This document shows positions 60,381-64,000 of a stretch of DNA of 64,000 nucleotides, piece after piece; position 1 is the first letter of the stretch; the number at the start of each line of letters is the position of its first letter. The stretch spans positions 1 to 64,000 of the forward strand of contig NZ_WSTB01000010.1 in the NCBI RefSeq assembly GCF_009789235.1, written 5' to 3'. The stretch comes from Flavobacterium hydrocarbonoxydans. GTDB lineage: Bacteria; Bacteroidota; Bacteroidia; Flavobacteriales; Flavobacteriaceae. The notes below the pieces were generated by a model. The model saw only the letters and a program-made list of their open reading frames with translations. It did no database searches and had not been told where the DNA came from. The translations under genes were made by a program, and so were the position numbers.

Positions 60381-60463
60381 GGAGCTAATCCTGCTATCCG
60401 TTGCAATCTTTTGTTTTTTAAAGAAAAAAACAAAAGGATTTCCACTTCTATCAGGGCTAGGGC
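60381..60463. repeat. REP-like dispersed element, copy 4
   Basis: GGAGCTAATCCTGCTATCCG starts the element, and TATCAGGGCTAGGGC ends it. The inner stem is CTTTTGTTTTTT with AAAAAAACAAAAG. It closely matches the reverse strand of copy 2 at 28217-28301 in outer arms, and copy 3 in inner flanks. Confidence 0.8.
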
Positions 60464-60508
60464 AATACGTTTTTTAAGAAGCTATAAAGAACGATAATTT
60501 TGCTGTTT

Positions 60509-61750
60509 TTATTTAGGCAATTCATACATTTTTGGCAAAGAATTCACTAATGCCGATTTTGATTTAGTGGCAAAAGTTTTAAAATCATTTGCATTGGGCG
60601 CTGCTGCATTTGGTACATAGTATCCATCCATATTATTATTCCAAAAGAGCACATAACTCACTTCGATATCATTAGCAGTTAAGGCACTGTACAAATAAGT
60701 CGAAAACCAATTTTCTATCGGAGCAGTTGAACTTGTAACGCTATAACCGGTTTCGGTCATGGCAGCAATTTTTACTTTTGTTTTCGCTAAATCCGAAATT
60801 ATTTTCATTTTAGCATTTGCTTTGTCAGCACCATTTTGCCCCTGATTGTTAAAGTCACCATAATTATCCATACCTATGATATCAACGTAGGTATCACCAG
60901 GATAACGGCTCAAATAACTGACCTCTGTAGTATAGGAGTTGTCAGGAGAAAAGGCGTATAAAATATTGTGAACTCCTTTTGTGTTTTTTAAGTAATCAAC
61001 TGTAAACTGATACGCTTTTTTGTATTCATCCGGGGTCGAAAAATTTGCTCCCCACCAAAACCAGCTTCCGTCAAATTCATGAAAAGGCCTGAAAATTATA
61101 GGAATCAGTTCGCCTTTTGAACCTTTTAAATTCAGTACAACACTCGCAACCTTGTCGAGTTTTTTCTTGTACCATTCATGATTGGTTCCACCAGGCAAAA
61201 TACTTTTAAAGGCGGTTGCTTTTTCATCAGCAGTCATATCATCGGTATAAAAAGAATCTTCTTTGTTCGGTTCGCGAATATGCCAGCTAAAAGTATTGAT
61301 TATCCCTTTTGCGTAAGCAGCCTTTACATCACTTGTAATTTTTTGCTCTTGCTGATAAAACCAGTTATCCGACTGATTATTATTGTTTTTATCGGTAATA
61401 AACATAAAGTCAGAACCTAATACTGCAGGGTCATAACCCGTATTTTTCTTAATGTCAGAGTCGCCTCCTGTATCCTGGTAAAAGCTGTTAAAAGCATCTT
61501 GCTGGCCAATGGCGAATTTTGTTTTGGCTAACTTTTTTAAATTATAAAATAAGGCAGCCGTTTCCGGAGTTGCATTTTTATCGACCATATAAGTGGCAAC
61601 ATTTGTTGTGGTCAAAGGATCTGTTTCTACAACCGGTGGAGGTGTAACGATAACTTCCTCTTCTTCTTCAGTTGTTTTATCAGAAGAACAGCTTGTTGCC
61701 GAAAGAAACGATAAACTTATTAAAGCTAATTTAAAAAAAGTATTTTTCAT
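60509..61750 (-). CDS. GH26 endo-beta-1,4-mannanase, surface lipoprotein
   Basis: 413 residues. The lipobox Cys is residue 21 (SATSC), followed by SSDKTTEEEEEV, a strongly acidic tract that suggests export to the cell surface. The GH26 core shows the acid/base Glu (about 223) in IIFRPFHEFDGSWFWWG and the nucleophile Glu (about 333) in IAAMTETGYS. The aromatic-rich INTFSWHIREPN is also typical. It would start mannan breakdown on the outside. It is 6 bp after the epimerase gene, so the GH130-epimerase-GH26 genes form one operon. Confidence 0.92.
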   Translation of the reverse strand: MKNTFFKLALISLSFLSATSCSSDKTTEEEEEVIVTPPPVVETDPLTTTNVATYMVDKNATPETAALFYNLKKLAKTKFAIGQQDAFNSFYQDTGGDSDIKKNTGYDPAVLGSDFMFITDKNNNNQSDNWFYQQEQKITSDVKAAYAKGIINTFSWHIREPNKEDSFYTDDMTADEKATAFKSILPGGTNHEWYKKKLDKVASVVLNLKGSKGELIPIIFRPFHEFDGSWFWWGANFSTPDEYKKAYQFTVDYLKNTKGVHNILYAFSPDNSYTTEVSYLSRYPGDTYVDIIGMDNYGDFNNQGQNGADKANAKMKIISDLAKTKVKIAAMTETGYSVTSSTAPIENWFSTYLYSALTANDIEVSYVLFWNNNMDGYYVPNAAAPNANDFKTFATKSKSALVNSLPKMYELPK

Positions 61751-61756
61751 CTTTGG

Positions 61757-62947
61757 TTAGGTTTTAATTCGGCTAATAAGCTCGATACACGCTCTGCCAT
61801 TGTGATATGGACATTTCCAGAATCCTGCTTTGTCATTTTTCATTAGCGAATAATCACGATTTATTCCCCAAAACCATTCACCGTTTTGAGTATCCAAAAG
61901 GTGTTTTTGAATGAATTCCCAACTTTCAAAAACAATTTCTAAATATTTTTCATCACCTGTTAACTGATACGCATTATAAAACCCAATCAACGCTTCGGCC
62001 TGAACCCACCAGTGTTTTTCGGCAACTAATTCATTCTTTTCAGGATCAAATTCGTACCATAATCCTCCATCAGCATCTAAACCTTCCAGGGTAACATCTG
62101 CCATTAGAATGGCATACTTTTTATAATGATCAATTAAAGTTTTGTTTTCTGTAATTTCAGCACATTGCAATAAAAGCCAGGCTGCTTCGATATCATGACC
62201 GTACGAAATAACGTCTGGTTTTTCGACCCAGTTTTCATCAAAAAACAATCGTAAATGACCTGTTTCGGTATTGATAAAATGCTTTTCGATAGTTTGTAAT
62301 AACTCAATGATATCGTTTTTAAGCGTTTCGTCTTTCCAGACTTTGTACAAATTTGCGTACCCTTCAACGATATGCAAATGCGTATTCATGGTCTTTTTTT
62401 CATTGGCATCTTTGTCGCTCAGGCGTAAATCTTCAATAGGCTGCCAGTCGCGTGTCAGGGCTTCGAAATAGCCTTTGTTTACAGGATCGTAACTGTGTTG
62501 TTGTATTTTTTGATATAAATTTTTTGCTATTTCTAAAGCTTTTTGATCTTTAGAAATAACATAATATTCGGATAAACCATAAATCGAAAAAGCCAGAGCA
62601 TAAATCTGATTTTTAGTATCCTTTGGCGTTTTATCAGGGTTGATACTCCAAAATAAACCACCAAATTCAGCATCATAAAAATTCGCCGACAGAAATTCAA
62701 AAGCTCTTTTAGCAATCTTCAGATGCTCTTCTTTTTTCGAAATCTGATAGCTGGAAGAAAAGGTCCATAAAATTCGGGCTGTTAAAACTGAGCCTTTTTC
62801 TGTTTCGGGAATAATCTGATTATTAAAATCAATCTGACCTACAAAACCACCATTTTTAATATCCAGGGCGTTTTTAGACCAATAATTTAAAATGGAATCA
62901 AGCTCTGCTGACAGTTCGGTTTTGAGTTGGTTTAATTGTACTGACAC
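61757..62947 (-). CDS. Mannobiose/cellobiose 2-epimerase (AGE family)
   Basis: 396 residues, with a GTG start at 62947 six bp after the GH130 stop. No Met follows early, so GTG is the best start. The (alpha/alpha)6 barrel has NGGFVGQIDFNN, ILWTFSSSYQ, GLFWSINPDKTPKDTKNQIY, HLHIVEGYANLY, SYGHDIEAAWLLLQCAE and KHWWVQAEALIGFYNAYQ, all typical of cellobiose 2-epimerase. In mannan loci this enzyme turns mannobiose into mannosyl-glucose, the substrate of the GH130 phosphorylase encoded just before it. It is cytoplasmic (no signal). Confidence 0.9.
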   Translation of the reverse strand: MSVQLNQLKTELSAELDSILNYWSKNALDIKNGGFVGQIDFNNQIIPETEKGSVLTARILWTFSSSYQISKKEEHLKIAKRAFEFLSANFYDAEFGGLFWSINPDKTPKDTKNQIYALAFSIYGLSEYYVISKDQKALEIAKNLYQKIQQHSYDPVNKGYFEALTRDWQPIEDLRLSDKDANEKKTMNTHLHIVEGYANLYKVWKDETLKNDIIELLQTIEKHFINTETGHLRLFFDENWVEKPDVISYGHDIEAAWLLLQCAEITENKTLIDHYKKYAILMADVTLEGLDADGGLWYEFDPEKNELVAEKHWWVQAEALIGFYNAYQLTGDEKYLEIVFESWEFIQKHLLDTQNGEWFWGINRDYSLMKNDKAGFWKCPYHNGRACIELISRIKT

Positions 62948-62953
62948 GATAGA

Positions 62954-64000
62954 TTAAATTGCGTTGTTTTTATCAATTAGTTTGATGATTGTATTTACAG
63001 AACCTGCTGAAATAAAAGTGTCTTCAGGAGCATTCGTTACATAATCAACTAATTGTGCTACAGATGAAACCGCCACATGCATTCTCGTATCCGATGATGC
63101 GTAGTAAATATAAACTGTACCATCGTTATCCTCAATCCATCCGTTTGTGAACAATACATTCGATACATCACCAACTCTTTCAATTCCTTCAGGACCCATA
63201 AAATGACCAGCCGGAACGTGCGTAACTTTGGTAATATCATTCAGATCGGTCATGAACATATAAAGGGTATAACGCAATCCTGCAGCCGTATTACGAACAC
63301 CGTGTGCTAAATGCAGCCAGCCTTTATCTGTTTTTATTGGAGCCGGACCCAAACCATTTTTCAATTCGTAAATCGTATGATATTGCTTGCTGAAAATGAT
63401 TTTCTCTTCTTTTACTTCCGGATTGGTCATATCATCAACATAGCCTAATCCTATTCCGCCACCGTTTCCAACATCAATAAAACCATCCTGCGGACGTGTG
63501 TATAAAGCGTATTTTCCGTTTACAAACTCAGGGTGCAAAACGACGTTGCGCTGCTGTCCTGTATTCGAAATTAAATCAGGAAGTCTTTCCCAGTTTACTA
63601 AATCTTTAGTACGTACGATTCCTGCATTGGCTACAGCCGAACTGGTATCGCCTTTTGGTGCATTCGGATCTTTTCTTTCGGTACAAAAAATACCGTAAAC
63701 CCAACCGTCTTCATGGTTTATCAAACGCATGTCATAAACGTTGGTGTCCGGTTCTTCAGTTTGTGGAATCACGCATGGTTTTGCCCAAAATTTAAAATTA
63801 TCGATACCATTTGGACTTTCGGCAATGGCAAAAAATGATTTTCTGTCAATTCCTTCAACGCGAACGGCCAATAGGTATTTATCATTCCATTTCATGGCTC
63901 CGGCATTGAAAGCTGCATTTATTCCTATTCGTTCCTGTAAAAATGGATTGGTGTTTTCGTTAAAATCAAAACGCCAGTTTAATGGAATATGTGATGCTGT
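62954..64000 (-). CDS. GH130 mannosyl-glucose phosphorylase, N-terminus beyond the window
   Basis: The frame runs off the window end at 64000. An ATG at 63895 gives 313 residues, but 35 further codons are in frame before it and contain NPFLQERIGINAAFNAGA, a conserved GH130 stretch, so the real start is outside. Visible motifs are KWNDKYLLAVRVEGIDRK, VYDMRLINHEDG, RPQDGFIDVGNGGGIG, WLHLAHGVRNTAAGLRY and GHFMGPEGIERVGDV. The family phosphorolyses beta-1,4-mannosyl-glucose to mannose-1-phosphate and glucose. With the epimerase 6 bp downstream, this is the known mannobiose route. It is cytoplasmic. Confidence 0.92.
   Translation of the reverse strand, partial: TASHIPLNWRFDFNENTNPFLQERIGINAAFNAGAMKWNDKYLLAVRVEGIDRKSFFAIAESPNGIDNFKFWAKPCVIPQTEEPDTNVYDMRLINHEDGWVYGIFCTERKDPNAPKGDTSSAVANAGIVRTKDLVNWERLPDLISNTGQQRNVVLHPEFVNGKYALYTRPQDGFIDVGNGGGIGLGYVDDMTNPEVKEEKIIFSKQYHTIYELKNGLGPAPIKTDKGWLHLAHGVRNTAAGLRYTLYMFMTDLNDITKVTHVPAGHFMGPEGIERVGDVSNVLFTNGWIEDNDGTVYIYYASSDTRMHVAVSSVAQLVDYVTNAPEDTFISAGSVNTIIKLIDKNNAI

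Noticed and set aside
1..64000. tRNA, rRNA, insertion sequence or phage genes
   Set aside because: I looked for tRNA-like cloverleaf ends, transposase motifs and integrase motifs in intergenic DNA and saw none. Covariance-model and profile searches would settle this.

Overview
The window looks like a chromosomal segment of a glycan-degrading Flavobacterium or close relative (Bacteroidota). It is A+T-rich and carries a SusC/SusD pair, Bacteroidota-only or Bacteroidota-typical genes (DUF4295, BshC, DUF4832/DUF4874, GH97, GH109), two giant proteins with type IX secretion (T9SS) type B sorting domains, promoters with the Bacteroidota -7 box TAnnTTTG, and start codons preceded by A-rich leaders instead of Shine-Dalgarno sequences. 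I saw no tRNA, rRNA, insertion sequence, phage gene or CRISPR array.

Layout. 1-2.1 kb: the end of a nagB-type deaminase gene and a GlmM-like phosphohexomutase. 2.7-12.5 kb: a polysaccharide utilisation locus (PUL 1): SusC, SusD, a DUF4874/DUF4832 lipoprotein, a PKD/CBM9-like lipoprotein, a DUF5009-type membrane acyltransferase homologue and a GH109-type enzyme. 12.6-13.3 kb: two unrelated non-coding tandem repeat arrays (21-bp and about 53-bp units). 13.3-18 kb: small secreted proteins, a second DUF5009 protein and a BamA-like barrel. 18-29.6 kb: mostly housekeeping genes (GT2, a 2-oxoacid dehydrogenase E2, a DnaQ/ExoX exonuclease, an FAH-family protein, an Hpt protein, CinA, L28-L33-DUF4295, FtsY, a DciA-like protein, Ndk), with a secreted archaemetzincin-like metalloprotease and a serine hydrolase among them. 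29.7-34.3 kb: a third DUF5009 protein, BshC and an MHS-type transporter. 34.5-44.3 kb: two adjacent T9SS cargo proteins of 1861 and 1355 residues with nearly identical C-terminal sorting domains. 44.4-50 kb: a B12-binding radical SAM protein, an RprXY-like two-component system, a DUF1573 protein and an NlpC/P60 lipoprotein.

50.2-64 kb is a second glycan locus (PUL 2) that reads as a beta-mannan / galactoglucomannan pathway. Two SGNH esterases (CE2-like and sialate-O-acetylesterase-like) could remove acetyl groups. GH26 and GH5_7-like mannanases cut the backbone, a GH97 enzyme with a retaining-type Asp could remove alpha-galactose, and GH3 could act on beta-glucosides. A mannobiose 2-epimerase-like protein and a GH130 phosphorylase (cut by the window end) complete the known epimerase/phosphorylase route. 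The two halves converge at about 56.95 kb. No SusC/D pair or sugar transporter for this locus lies inside the window.

Intergenic DNA is rich in short palindromic dispersed repeats. I recognise at least six families, several with copies far apart in the window, including a REP-like element with four copies. The most novel-looking items are PUL 1 with its uncharacterised DUF4874/DUF4832 protein, the archaemetzincin lipoprotein, the twin adhesins, the radical SAM protein with an atypical cysteine spacing, and the repeat families.
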